Assembly: GCF_945957355.1 (NCBI RefSeq)
Contig: NZ_CAMFKM010000009.1
Location: forward strand, 124,001 to 188,000
DNA: 64,000 nucleotides
Source of the DNA: an uncultured Reyranella sp.
GTDB taxonomy: Bacteria; Pseudomonadota; Alphaproteobacteria; Reyranellales; Reyranellaceae
Reading direction: 5' to 3'
The notes below the pieces were generated by a model that was not told the origin of the DNA, did not search any database, and worked only from the letters and a program-made list of their open reading frames with translations. Positions 34,266 to 42,705 of this stretch are shown here, in pieces. Every line of letters starts with the position of its first letter. Position 1 is the stretch's first letter. Position numbers and translations under genes: made by a program.

Positions 34266-35426
34266 ATGTACCAGGTCAACGAAGAACATCAGATGCTGCG
34301 CGATCTCGTGAAGAAGTTCGTGCGCAACGAGCTGATGCCGCTCGAGAAGAACGTGCTCGACCGGTTCGCCTCGGGCCAGCCGGCGTCGCTGTCCGACGAG
34401 GAGAACGCCAAGCTCTTCAAGCAGTGCAAGGACCTCGGCCTCTGGGCGCTCGACGTGCCCGAGGAAGTCGGCGGCGCCAACCTGCCGGCCGTGGCACTGG
34501 TTGGCGTCAACGAGGAGCTGGGCTACACCTGCGTGCCCTTCACCTTCCCGCCCGACTCGCCCAACCTGCACATGCTGCTGGCGACGGCGAGCCCCGAGCA
34601 GCGCAAGAAGTACCTCGAACCCTACGCCGCCGGCGAAACCAGCTCGGCCATTGCCATCTCCGAGCCCGGCGCCGGCGGCGATCCGGCCGGCATGAAGACC
34701 CGGGCGGTGAAGGACGGCAACGACTGGGTGATCAACGGCCGCAAGATCTGGATCAGCCGCATTGCCAAGGCCGATTTCACCATCGCCATGGCGGTGACCG
34801 ATCCTAATCTCGGCGCGCGCGGCGGCATTACCGCCTTCCTGATCGACAAGGGCACGCCGGGCCTGGTCGTGGCCCGCGCCATTCCGATGCTGGCCGGCCA
34901 GCGCACCTATGAGGTCGTATTCGAGGACTGCCGCGTGCCCGAGACGCAGGTGCTGGGCCGCATCGGTGCGGGCTTCGCACCCATGCAGCTCCGCCTCACC
35001 GTGCGCCGCCTGCAGATGGGCTCGTGGTGTATCGGCATGGCGCAGCGCGCGCTCGACATGCTGGTCGAACACGCCAGCCAGAGGGTCACCTTCGGCGAGA
35101 AACTGGCCGACCGTCAGGCCGTCCAGTGGTGGGTGGCCGATGCGGCGATGAAGTTGCACGCCTGTCGCCTGATGGTGATGGATGCCGCCGTGAAGCAGGA
35201 CGAGGGCCGCGACGTGCGCATGGAGGCCTCGATGATCAAGGTCTACGCGACCGAGATGGCGACCGAGGTGATCGATCATGCCCAGCAGGCGTTTGGCGCC
35301 ATGGGCGTGACGCAGGAGCTGCCGCTGTCGATGATGGCGCAGAAGGTGCGCACCATGCGGGTCTACGAGGGCCCGTCGGAAGTGCACCGCATGGTGATCG
35401 CGCGCCGCATCTTCGGCGGCCGTTGA
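34266..35426 (+). CDS. Acyl-CoA dehydrogenase
   Basis: A 386-residue FAD enzyme that introduces a 2,3 double bond into acyl-CoA. It shows AISEPGAGGDPAGM near 137 (FAD/substrate loop), WVINGRKIWIS near 156, and the catalytic base Glu368 in RVYEGPSEVHR. The C-terminal helical domain has QRVTFGEKLADRQAVQ. It begins after AGGAGGAGCTGCT. It is the last gene before a clear terminator. The substrate is unknown; the upstream binding protein suggests breakdown of an imported compound. Confidence 0.95.
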   Translation: MYQVNEEHQMLRDLVKKFVRNELMPLEKNVLDRFASGQPASLSDEENAKLFKQCKDLGLWALDVPEEVGGANLPAVALVGVNEELGYTCVPFTFPPDSPNLHMLLATASPEQRKKYLEPYAAGETSSAIAISEPGAGGDPAGMKTRAVKDGNDWVINGRKIWISRIAKADFTIAMAVTDPNLGARGGITAFLIDKGTPGLVVARAIPMLAGQRTYEVVFEDCRVPETQVLGRIGAGFAPMQLRLTVRRLQMGSWCIGMAQRALDMLVEHASQRVTFGEKLADRQAVQWWVADAAMKLHACRLMVMDAAVKQDEGRDVRMEASMIKVYATEMATEVIDHAQQAFGAMGVTQELPLSMMAQKVRTMRVYEGPSEVHRMVIARRIFGGR

Positions 35427-35438
35427 CAGGGCGAGGTG

Positions 35439-35470
35439 GGCAGGCGGATCATTTCCGCCTGCCGTTTTCT
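35439..35470 (+). terminator. Intrinsic terminator after the acyl-CoA dehydrogenase
   Basis: GGCAGGCGGA (35439-35448) and TCCGCCTGCC (35454-35463) form a perfect 10-bp stem with a TCATT loop, followed by GTTTTCT. It separates the dehydrogenase transcript from the cupin gene. Confidence 0.88.
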
Positions 35471-35486
35471 CTGAGGGAGCCGTCGC

Positions 35487-36035
35487 ATGGCCTACACGCT
35501 CGACACGTTCGTCAAGGATGCGCAGGCCGCGCTCAAGACGCATGAGGGACCCGCCGGCCGCGAGCAGGTTCGCATGCTGCTGGAGAAGCTGCTGGCGAAC
35601 CCGTCCTTCGTCGACGAGGCCGTGGGCCCCGCCGCGCCGATCGGCACGCGCAAGCTCTACGAGGACAAGGACCTCGGCTTCGTCGTGCTGGCGCATTGCA
35701 ATCCCAAGCCGCACAAGAGCCCGCCGCACGATCACGGCGCCTCATGGGCGGTCTACGGCCAGGCGGTGATGTACACCGACATGAGCGAGTACAAGCGCGT
35801 CGACGGCGGGACAGACGCCGGCGACGCGAAGCTCGAGAAGGTCAAGACCTATCGCCTCGAGCCCGGCCACGCCGGCGTCTATGACGTCGGCGCGATCCAC
35901 GCCATCGACTATCCCGACGGTAGCCGCTTCGTGCGCGTCACCGGCCGCGACCTCGACTACGTACGCCGTCTCAAGTTCGACATGGCCGCCGGCAAGGCCA
36001 TCACCATTGAGAGCGCGACGGCCGGCGCCAACTAG
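35487..36035 (+). CDS. Cupin-like protein of unknown function
   Basis: A 182-residue protein with a cupin-type metal-binding motif PPHDHGASWAVYGQ (His81, His83) and a likely third histidine in VGAIHAIDYPDG near 138. The layout is like cysteine dioxygenase-type cupins, but I cannot assign a substrate. The N-terminal 40 residues are helical. Start at 35487 has GAGGGAGCC upstream. It starts just after a strong terminator, so it needs its own promoter. Its 3' end overlaps the convergent HxlR gene by 4 bases. Confidence 0.8.
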   Translation: MAYTLDTFVKDAQAALKTHEGPAGREQVRMLLEKLLANPSFVDEAVGPAAPIGTRKLYEDKDLGFVVLAHCNPKPHKSPPHDHGASWAVYGQAVMYTDMSEYKRVDGGTDAGDAKLEKVKTYRLEPGHAGVYDVGAIHAIDYPDGSRFVRVTGRDLDYVRRLKFDMAAGKAITIESATAGAN

Positions 36036-36370
36036 CCGTCGGCGCGTCCGCGCCCGCGCGGACGGTTCGCATCGCCCCAGGCCACCATCGCATCGAGGAT
36101 GGGGCCGAGCGTAAATCCCTTCTTCGTGAACGAATACTCGACATGGGGAGGGATCGTGTTGTGCACCCTGCGCGCCACGATCCCGTCCTGCTCCAGCGCG
36201 CGCAACTGCAGCGTCAGCATGCGCTGCGTGATCCCCGGAACCAGGCGGCGCAGCTCGTTGAAGCGACGGGGCTGATCCTTCAGGTGGTACAGGATCGTCG
36301 GCTTCCAGCGTCCGCCGATCACTTCGACCGTCGCCGTGACCGGACACCAGGGGGCCTTCGTCTCGGCCAT
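36032..36370 (-). CDS. HxlR family transcriptional regulator
   Basis: A 112-residue winged-helix regulator. The family features WCPVTATVEVIGGRWKPTIL, GITQRMLTLQLRALEQDGIV and PPHVEYSFTKKG are all present, including the conserved N-terminal Cys. HxlR proteins often sense aldehydes, quinones or redox change. The start at 36370 is chosen because GGAGG lies 8 bases upstream; a longer form from 36391 lacks such a site. It is divergent from an NAD(P)H-binding protein gene, and inverted repeats lie between them. Confidence 0.92.
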   Translation of the reverse strand: MAETKAPWCPVTATVEVIGGRWKPTILYHLKDQPRRFNELRRLVPGITQRMLTLQLRALEQDGIVARRVHNTIPPHVEYSFTKKGFTLGPILDAMVAWGDANRPRGRGRADG

Positions 36371-36398
36371 CGCGCGCGCCTCCAAATCCATGACTGAT

Positions 36399-36450
36399 AC
36401 CTAGTATAAAAAATGTGCGTACTTATGAGAAGTACACCGGGATGCTAGGT
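36399..36450. promoter_or_regulatory. Nested inverted repeats between HxlR and NmrA-like genes
   Basis: Inner repeat: GTACTT (36419-36424) and AAGTAC (36430-36435), spacer 5, with flanking bases extending the symmetry (GTGC / ACACC). Outer repeat: ACCTAGTAT (36399-36407) and ATGCTAGGT (36442-36450), 8 of 9 matching. The AT-rich TAGTATAAAAAATG patch inside looks like a promoter core. HxlR regulators bind such palindromes in divergent gaps, so this is the likely operator. Confidence 0.6.
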
Positions 36451-36476
36451 GCGGCTCCACAACCTTGGAGGTCGCA

Positions 36477-37337
36477 ATGTTCGTCATCATGGGAGCCACC
36501 GGTAAAGTCGGGGGCGCAGCGCTCGAGACCCTGAAGCAACGCGGCACCGCCTTGCGCGCGGTGGTGCGCGATCCGGCGCGTGCACAGGGGCTGGGCGTCG
36601 AGACCGTCCGCGGCGACGCATCGGAAACGGAAAGCCTCGCCGCGGCTTTCACGGGCGCGGAGGCGGCCTTCGTGATGCTGGTCCCGCCGTATCAGGCTCA
36701 GGACGTAGTGGCCCAATCGCGTGTCATGGCCCGATCGATCGCTGCCGCGGTGCGCGCGGCAGGGGTGCCGCATGTCGTGGCGCTCTCGTCGGTCGGTGCG
36801 CATCTCCACGAGGGCAACGGCATCGTGCAGGTCCTGCATGACTTCGAAGCGGCCCTTGCCGACGCCGCACCGTCCCTCGTTTTCCTGCGCCCGGGCGAAT
36901 TCCTGGAGAACTGGGCGGCCATGCTGCCGGTGGCGCGAGAGGCGGGCGTGCTGCCCTCGGGCAAGCTCGCGCTCGACAAACGCCATGAGGCCGTGTCGGC
37001 GCTCGATGTCGGCCGCGTCGCGGCGGACCTGCTGCTCGACCCGCGACCGGGGACGCGCATCGTCGATCTCGCGGGGCCGGCGCCCTATTCGGCGCTCGAT
37101 GCGGCGGCAGTCCTGTCGCGTCTGCTGGGCAAGCCGGTGACGGCGGTGCCGTCGTCGCGCGAACAGTCGGTGGCGGCGCTGGTGGCCGCGGGCCTCGGGG
37201 CCGATTACGCGGCGAAGCTCGCGGAGCTCGACGAGGCGATCAATGCTGGCCGTCTCGATTTTCCGCCGAGCGATGACCTGCGCCGGGGCACGGTGACGCT
37301 CGACGCCGTGCTGCAGCGCCTCGTGGGAGGCGGTTGA
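36477..37337 (+). CDS. NAD(P)H-binding protein, NmrA / QOR2-like
   Basis: A 286-residue atypical SDR. The cofactor loop is MGATGKVGGAAL at residues 4-15, and RAVVRDPARA near 30 matches NmrA and quinone oxidoreductase 2-type proteins. HVVALSSVGAH near 102 and FLRPGEFLENW near 139 are also typical. It lacks the YxxxK catalytic pair. It may reduce quinones or sense the NADP redox state. The ATG at 36477 follows GGAGGTCGCA. The divergent HxlR gene is the probable regulator. Confidence 0.88.
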   Translation: MFVIMGATGKVGGAALETLKQRGTALRAVVRDPARAQGLGVETVRGDASETESLAAAFTGAEAAFVMLVPPYQAQDVVAQSRVMARSIAAAVRAAGVPHVVALSSVGAHLHEGNGIVQVLHDFEAALADAAPSLVFLRPGEFLENWAAMLPVAREAGVLPSGKLALDKRHEAVSALDVGRVAADLLLDPRPGTRIVDLAGPAPYSALDAAAVLSRLLGKPVTAVPSSREQSVAALVAAGLGADYAAKLAELDEAINAGRLDFPPSDDLRRGTVTLDAVLQRLVGGG

Positions 37338-37407
37338 GGATCGCCGGGACGCATCGGCGGATGGTCGTCCCGACCGCCGCCATGGTCCCGTTCATCGCCG
37401 CGCGGCG

Positions 37408-38094
37408 CTAGGCCAGTCGTGCGGCAGCGGCCTGGTTCGCTTCCTCGCGCTTCTGCAGCATCGCGTGGATGCGTTCCTTCAGCCGCTCGACGCGTTCCGG
37501 TCCGGCCTTCTCGGGGCTGCCCGAATCGAAGGGCGGCTTGGGATCGTATTCCAGGGTGAGCTGAATGGACCTGGCCACTTCCTCGCCGGCCAACTCGGCG
37601 GCGAGGGTGAGGCCGAAATCGATGCCGGCGGTGACGCCGCCACCCGACACGCGATTGCGGTCGCGCACGACCCTGTCGGCGACCGGGATCGCGCCGAAGG
37701 CCGGCAGGAACTCGCGTGAGGTCCAGTGGCAGGCGGACTTGTATCCCTTCAGAAGCCCCGCGGCGCCGAGCACCAGCGAGCCGGTGCAGACCGAGGTGAC
37801 GTAGCGTGCGCCTTCGGCCTGCTTGCGCAGGAAGGAGAGCGTTTCCTCGTCGGTCATCAGCGCGACCTGTCCGCCGCCGCCCGGTACGCAGATCACGTCG
37901 AGCTGCGGGCAGTCGGCGAAGGTGGTCGTCGGCACGATCGAGAACCCGGCATCGGTCCGCACGGGATCGAGCGTCTTCCAGATCATGTGCAGTTTCGCGT
38001 TGGGCACGCGGCACAGGACCTGGGCGGGACCGGTCGCGTCGAGCTGTGTGACGTCGGGGAAGAGCAGGATGCCAATATGAACCGTGTCTGCCAT
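37408..38094 (-). CDS. DJ-1/PfpI family protein (isonitrile hydratase-like)
   Basis: A 228-residue DJ-1/PfpI superfamily protein. The conserved nucleophilic cysteine is Cys103 in YVTSVCTGSLVLGAAGLL, followed by ACHWTSREFLPAFGA. The N-terminal IGILLFPDVTQLDATGPAQV is characteristic. The layout matches isonitrile hydratase (InhA), but relatives have other jobs. The ATG at 38094 follows GGAGATTCCCC; the open frame extends upstream without homology. It is divergent from a GlxA-type regulator with the same fold in its N-terminal half. A perfect 9-base inverted repeat lies between. Confidence 0.88.
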   Translation of the reverse strand: MADTVHIGILLFPDVTQLDATGPAQVLCRVPNAKLHMIWKTLDPVRTDAGFSIVPTTTFADCPQLDVICVPGGGGQVALMTDEETLSFLRKQAEGARYVTSVCTGSLVLGAAGLLKGYKSACHWTSREFLPAFGAIPVADRVVRDRNRVSGGGVTAGIDFGLTLAAELAGEEVARSIQLTLEYDPKPPFDSGSPEKAGPERVERLKERIHAMLQKREEANQAAAARLA

Positions 38095-38138
38095 GGGGAA
38101 TCTCCGTTGTTGGTCGAGACAGTAGGCGCTCCGGCGGC

Positions 38139-38173
38139 TGGCAGAAACGTCAAATAGAGAGTAATTTCTGCCA
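38139..38173. promoter_or_regulatory. Perfect inverted repeat between DJ-1/PfpI gene and GlxA-type regulator
   Basis: TGGCAGAAA (38139-38147) and TTTCTGCCA (38165-38173) are exact reverse complements with 17 bases between. The right arm ends directly at the ATG of the regulator (38174), and the regulator's weak ribosome binding site (GAGAG) lies in the loop. It can act as a DNA operator for a dimer or as an mRNA hairpin hiding the start. Confidence 0.6.
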
Positions 38174-39133
38174 ATGCCCAAGCCGCACCGCATCGCCATC
38201 CTGGCCTATGAAGGTTGCCAGCTCCTCGATGTCACCGGGCCCGCCGCCGTGTTCGGCGCCGCCAACGAGGGGCGTGAGCGCCCGGCCTATGAGGTCGAAA
38301 TCGTCTCGCCCGATGGCGGTCCGATTACGTCCAACTGCGGCGTCGTGCTGATGAGCCGCCGCTTCGGGAAGCGCTACGATACGCTGCTGGTCGCAGGCGG
38401 CTCGCGGGGGCTCAAGGCGGTGGTCGCGCGCGAGGACGTGCGGCGTTGGTTGCAGAGGGTGGCGCCCCGCACGCGGCGCTTCGGGTCGGTGTGCACCGGC
38501 GCCTTCGTGCTGGCGGCGGCCGGCCTGCTCGACGGCAGGCGCGTGGCGACGCACTGGGCAAGCTGCCAGCGGCTGGCCGAGAAGTTCCCCGCGCTGACCG
38601 TGGATGCCGATGCGCTCTATGTCGTCGACGGGAAGGTCTGGACTTCGGCCGGCGTGACGACCGGCATCGACATGGCGCTGGCGCTGGTCGAGGCCGATCT
38701 CGGCGCGGCGACGGCCAACCTGATCGCGCGGCACTTCGTGCTCTATGCGCGCCGGCCCGGCTACCAGTCGCAGTTCAGTCCGCTGTTGCAGGTGCAGACC
38801 GAAGCCGCTGCGCCGTTCGCCCGGCTGATCGAATGGATGCAGGCCCATCTCGCCGAGCCGCTCGACGTGCCGGCACTGGCAGTCCGCGCCGGCCTGTCGG
38901 AGCGCAGCTTCTATCGCAAGTTCGTCGAGGCGACCGGCAAGACACCGGCGCATTTCGTCGAAGGGCTGCGGCTCGACGCGGCCCGCACCTTGCTGGCCAA
39001 GGGCCTGCCGCTCAAGACGATCGCGGACCGCGTGGGCCTGCGCTCCTCGGCACGGCTCGGCCAGGCCTTCGAGCGCCGCTTCGGCATGGCGCCGTCGCTG
39101 TTCCGCGAGATGCACGCCGCGTCAGTGACGTAG
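38174..39133 (+). CDS. GlxA-type AraC family transcriptional regulator
   Basis: A 319-residue regulator with an N-terminal DJ-1/PfpI-like domain (about 5-175) and a C-terminal AraC helix-turn-helix domain (about 215-319). The first domain has Cys107 in SVCTGAFVLAAAGLL. The second has VPALAVRAGLSERSFYRKF and LGQAFERRFGMAP. Such regulators activate genes for carnitine, arginine or other nitrogen compounds. It is divergent from a stand-alone DJ-1/PfpI enzyme, the probable target. Its 3' end overlaps the convergent MFS gene by 12 bases. Confidence 0.93.
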   Translation: MPKPHRIAILAYEGCQLLDVTGPAAVFGAANEGRERPAYEVEIVSPDGGPITSNCGVVLMSRRFGKRYDTLLVAGGSRGLKAVVAREDVRRWLQRVAPRTRRFGSVCTGAFVLAAAGLLDGRRVATHWASCQRLAEKFPALTVDADALYVVDGKVWTSAGVTTGIDMALALVEADLGAATANLIARHFVLYARRPGYQSQFSPLLQVQTEAAAPFARLIEWMQAHLAEPLDVPALAVRAGLSERSFYRKFVEATGKTPAHFVEGLRLDAARTLLAKGLPLKTIADRVGLRSSARLGQAFERRFGMAPSLFREMHAASVT

Positions 39134-40510
39134 GCGCAGGCTGCTTAGGATCAGGGCGGTGAGGGCGAAGCCGGCGCCCAGCCAGAGCGCAGCCCGCGCC
39201 GCATCGGCGGCGCCGCCGCCCGAGAAGTCGAACAGGCCGAAGACCAGGGCCACCAGCGCGGCGCCCATCGTCTGGCCGAGCGTCCGGGCCGTGGCGATGA
39301 TGCCGCCGGCGCTGCCGCTGCGGTCGCGTGGCACGGCGTTCATCATCAACCGGTTGTTGGGCGAGGCGAAGATGCCGAAGCCCGCGCCGCACAGGACCAG
39401 CCGCCACATGATGTTGAAGGCCGACGGGTCCGGCGGCAGCAGTGCCGTCAGGATCATACCTGCGGCCATGCTGGTGAGGCCGATCGTGCCCAGGGCGCCG
39501 GCATGGTGGCGGTCGGCCAGCCGCCCGGCGATCGGGGCGACACCCGCCAGCGCCAGCGGCCAGGCCGTCAGCAGCAGGCCGGTCGCCGTGGCGTCACGTC
39601 CCAGCACCGTATGGAAGAAGAAGGGCAGGCTGACGAAGGCCAGGCCCTGTGCCGTGAAGGTGCAGGTCGAGGCCGACACCGACAGCGAGAAGATCGGCCG
39701 GCTGAACATGTCGATCGGCATCATCGGGTCGGCGAGCTTGCGCTGGCGCCAGACGAACAGGGTGCCGAAAAGGGCCGCCCCCACCAGCTCGGCGACGATC
39801 ACCGGCAGGGGATGGCCATGGCCGACGCCGTCGATGCCGAAGATCAGCAGGCCGAAGGTGCCGCCGGACAGGACGGCCGAGAGCACGTCGAAGGGCCGCT
39901 TGGCGTGGGTCGTCACCGGCAGGTACCGGCCGGCCAGGAAGAAGGAAAGAATACCGAGTGGAATGTAGACGGCGAACAGGATCGGCCAGCTCGTGATCGC
40001 GAGCAGGGCGGCGCCGAGGCTGGGACCGGCCGCCAGCGAGGTCGCCACGACGGTCGTGTTGAAGCCGAGGCCGCGGCCGAGCGCGGCGCGCGGATAGATC
40101 GATCGCACCAGGGCGGGCTGGATGGCCATGATGGCGGCACCGCCCAGCCCCTGCAGCGTGCGGGCGGTGATCAGCCAGGCGAGCGAGGGCGCCAGGACGC
40201 AGCCGATGGACGCCAGGGAAAAGACGACGAGGCCCCAGCGATAGACGGTGCGATAGCCCACGATGTCGCCCAGCGCCGCCACCGGCAGCAGCATGACCAT
40301 GAGGGCGATCTGGTAGGCGTTGACGATCCAGATCGAGCTCTCGGCCGTGATCGCGAGGTCGTTCGCGATGTAGGGCAGGGCGAGATTGGTCATCGAGTTG
40401 CTGAGCACCGCCATCGACAGGCCGATGGTGATGGTCGCCACGGCGGCGAGCCGGCGAGGTCCCGGCGGCATGCCGTCGGGGAGCGGACCGGCTGAAGCGG
40501 GTTCGGCCAT
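39122..40510 (-). CDS. MFS transporter, DHA2-type drug/metabolite exporter
   Basis: A 462-residue permease with about 14 membrane helices. It shows WIVNAYQIALMVMLLPVAAL near 55, GDIVGYRTVYRWG (loop 2-3 motif), ARTLQGLGGAAIMAIQPALV near 115, and a DRSGSAGGIIATARTLGQT segment near 385. These match the QacA/EmrB-type 14-TMS group, which exports toxic compounds. It starts 3 bases after the TauD-type dioxygenase stop, so both are in one minus-strand operon headed by a serine hydrolase. Confidence 0.92.
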   Translation of the reverse strand: MAEPASAGPLPDGMPPGPRRLAAVATITIGLSMAVLSNSMTNLALPYIANDLAITAESSIWIVNAYQIALMVMLLPVAALGDIVGYRTVYRWGLVVFSLASIGCVLAPSLAWLITARTLQGLGGAAIMAIQPALVRSIYPRAALGRGLGFNTTVVATSLAAGPSLGAALLAITSWPILFAVYIPLGILSFFLAGRYLPVTTHAKRPFDVLSAVLSGGTFGLLIFGIDGVGHGHPLPVIVAELVGAALFGTLFVWRQRKLADPMMPIDMFSRPIFSLSVSASTCTFTAQGLAFVSLPFFFHTVLGRDATATGLLLTAWPLALAGVAPIAGRLADRHHAGALGTIGLTSMAAGMILTALLPPDPSAFNIMWRLVLCGAGFGIFASPNNRLMMNAVPRDRSGSAGGIIATARTLGQTMGAALVALVFGLFDFSGGGAADAARAALWLGAGFALTALILSSLRLRH

Positions 40511-40513
40511 CTG

Positions 40514-41389
40514 TTACTGCGGGACCGTCAGTTCGTCGCCGGCGATGGTTGTCCGCTGCATCAGGCGCTTGTGCCTGGTCGCATCGTAGTAGGTGGCGCG
40601 ATGCAGCACGGCGCGATTGTCCCAGACGATCACGTCGCCCTCGCGCCAGGCGTGGGACATCATGAATTCCGGCTGCTCGGCACGCTGCGCCAGCTCCCAC
40701 AGGATCGCCTTCGACATCGGCTCGGGCCAGTCGAGAATCCGGCCGGCATGGGCGCCGATATAAAGCGCGCGGCGGCCGTTGATGGGATTGTCGCGGAACA
40801 TGCGTTGCTTGACCGGCGGCAACTCCGCCAGCGACTTGGCACTCAGGATGCCCTTCTGCACTCGGTCGCGCGAGTGGGCCAGCGCATGCTCGGCGACCAG
40901 CGGGTGGATCGTCGCCTGCAGGGCGGGCGGCAGCGCGTCCCAGGCGGCGCGCATGTTCAGGAACTCGGTGTTGCCGCCCTCGGGCGGGCAGATCCGCGCC
41001 GTCAGGATCGAGCAGAGCGACGGGATGCGCTTGAAGGAGGAGTCGGAGTGCCAGAAGTAGTTGGCCTTCTGGTAGATCATGCGCATGTCGTCCGGCGGGA
41101 TCGGCTCGCCGGTCATGATGTCGAGATTGGACTGGCGCTGGAACTTGGTGCCGGCCGCGGGATTGGCGCTGAGGGTCGTCTCCAGCGGACCGAAATTCTC
41201 GCTGAAGGCGATCTGCTTGTCGTCGTCCATCGCCTGGTCGCGGAACAGAAGGACGGAATGCTCCTCGAAGGCGGCGCGGATTGGGCCGAACTCGCGCGCC
41301 GAGAGGGGGCGCGTGATGTCGATGCCGGTGATCTCCGCACCGAACAGTGGATGGAGCTTGCGGACTTCGATGCTGCCGGTGTTGCGCAT
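40514..41389 (-). CDS. TauD/TfdA family dioxygenase
   Basis: A 291-residue Fe(II)/2-oxoglutarate dioxygenase. The metal pair is His114 and Asp116 in YFWHSDSSFK. The distal His is in DNRAVLHRATYYD near 263, followed by the 2-oxoglutarate arginine in RLMQRTTIAG. The N-terminal HPLFGAEITGIDITRPLS is typical. Members hydroxylate sulfonates (taurine), aryloxy acids or alkyl sulfates. No ssu or tau transporter is near, so the substrate stays open. It lies between a serine hydrolase (11 bases) and an exporter (3 bases) in one operon. Confidence 0.92.
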   Translation of the reverse strand: MRNTGSIEVRKLHPLFGAEITGIDITRPLSAREFGPIRAAFEEHSVLLFRDQAMDDDKQIAFSENFGPLETTLSANPAAGTKFQRQSNLDIMTGEPIPPDDMRMIYQKANYFWHSDSSFKRIPSLCSILTARICPPEGGNTEFLNMRAAWDALPPALQATIHPLVAEHALAHSRDRVQKGILSAKSLAELPPVKQRMFRDNPINGRRALYIGAHAGRILDWPEPMSKAILWELAQRAEQPEFMMSHAWREGDVIVWDNRAVLHRATYYDATRHKRLMQRTTIAGDELTVPQ

Positions 41390-41400
41390 GGCGTCGGCCC

Positions 41401-42630
41401 TCAGTCGATGATCGCCTGGTAGGTGAGGACGCGCAGCTCGCGCCGGATCGGGTAGGTCGAGGAGGGCATGAGCTGCGTCAGCAGCACCACGGCCATGTCC
41501 TCCACCGGATCGATCCAGAAGGCGGTGGAGGCGGCCCCGCCCCAGGCATACTCGCCGGGCGTGCCGGCGATATAGGCCTTGGCCGGGTCGATCATCACCG
41601 AGAAGCCGAGGCCGAAGCCGATGCCGGTATAGGTCGATTCCGAGAAGCGCGGCGTGCCCATGTCGGCCATGTCGCCCTTGAGATGGTTCATGGTCATCAG
41701 CTCGACCGTCTTGCGGCCGAGCAGACGCACGCCGTCGAGTTCGCCCTTGTTCAGCATGAATTTGCAGAAGCGCAGATAGTCGGAGGCGGTCGAGACGAGG
41801 CCGCCGCCGCCGGAGTTCACCTTGCGCGGCGCGAGGTAGCGGCTCTTGGCCGGATCGTCGATCAGGTCGAGCCGGCCGCCCGGACCGGCGGCATAGTTGG
41901 CGGCGAAGCGGTCGTGCTTTGCGGCGGGCACGTGGAAGTCGGTGTCGACCATGCCGAGCGGATCGATGACCTTTTCCTTCAGGTACTTCTCGAAGGGCTG
42001 GCCGGAAATCACCTCGACCAGATAGCCAAGGACGTCGGTGGAAACCGAGTAGTTCCACGCCTTGCCGGGCTGCGCGATCAGCGGCAGCTGGGCCAGCCGC
42101 TCGACGACCTGCTTCAGGCTGGTGTCGGCCGTCTGGAAGTCGACACCGTCCTGCTTGGCGCGATAGGCGGCGTCGACCGGGTTGCTCTCCATGAAGCCGT
42201 AAGTCAGGCCCGACGTATGGGTGAGCAGGTCGCGGAAGTTGATCTCGCGCTCGGCCGGCACGGTCTCGATCTTGCCGCGGCTGCCGCCCACCATGACGCG
42301 CGGGTTGGCGAAGGCGGGGATGAACTTCGAGATCGGATCGTCGAGCTGAAACCGGCCCTCTTCATAGAGCATCATGATCGCCACCGAGGTGAGCGGCTTG
42401 GTCATGGAATAGATGCGGAAGATCGTATCGGCGCGCATCGGCTTGTTGCGGGCGAGGTCCGACTTGCCGGCCACCTCGGCGAAGGCGAGTTCGCCCTTGC
42501 GCATGAAGCAGGTCACCATGCCGGCCAGCTTGCCGCTGTCGACCCACTGGTTCATCCAAGTGCGCACGCGGTCGAGCCGCGCTGCGGAAAGCCCGACCTG
42601 TTCGGGGGTAACGAGCGGCAGCGTGTCCAT
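41401..42630 (-). CDS. Serine hydrolase, class C beta-lactamase family (second copy)
   Basis: A 409-residue paralogue of the enzyme at 17126. The nucleophile motif is SMTK (Ser75, Lys78) in FRIYSMTKPLTS, the loop FRDLLTHTSGLTYGFM is near 152, WNYSVSTDVLGYLVE is near 210, and GGGGLVSTASDYLRF is near 283. It has no signal peptide. Such enzymes are esterases, lactonases or amidases. It heads the minus-strand operon with the TauD dioxygenase and the exporter, so it may release a hydroxy acid or similar product. Divergent from an SDR gene. Confidence 0.92.
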   Translation of the reverse strand: MDTLPLVTPEQVGLSAARLDRVRTWMNQWVDSGKLAGMVTCFMRKGELAFAEVAGKSDLARNKPMRADTIFRIYSMTKPLTSVAIMMLYEEGRFQLDDPISKFIPAFANPRVMVGGSRGKIETVPAEREINFRDLLTHTSGLTYGFMESNPVDAAYRAKQDGVDFQTADTSLKQVVERLAQLPLIAQPGKAWNYSVSTDVLGYLVEVISGQPFEKYLKEKVIDPLGMVDTDFHVPAAKHDRFAANYAAGPGGRLDLIDDPAKSRYLAPRKVNSGGGGLVSTASDYLRFCKFMLNKGELDGVRLLGRKTVELMTMNHLKGDMADMGTPRFSESTYTGIGFGLGFSVMIDPAKAYIAGTPGEYAWGGAASTAFWIDPVEDMAVVLLTQLMPSSTYPIRRELRVLTYQAIID

Positions 42631-42705
42631 GGCGATCCTCCCTTGAGCCCCGCTACACTAGCCTAGGACGACAGGTTTCAGACACGCAAAAGACGGGAGG
42701 GAGCA

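Noticed and set aside
41401..42630. Beta-lactam resistance gene
   Set aside because: The SMTK motif is shared by many esterases; there is no signal peptide to take the enzyme to the periplasm and the operon partners are catabolic.
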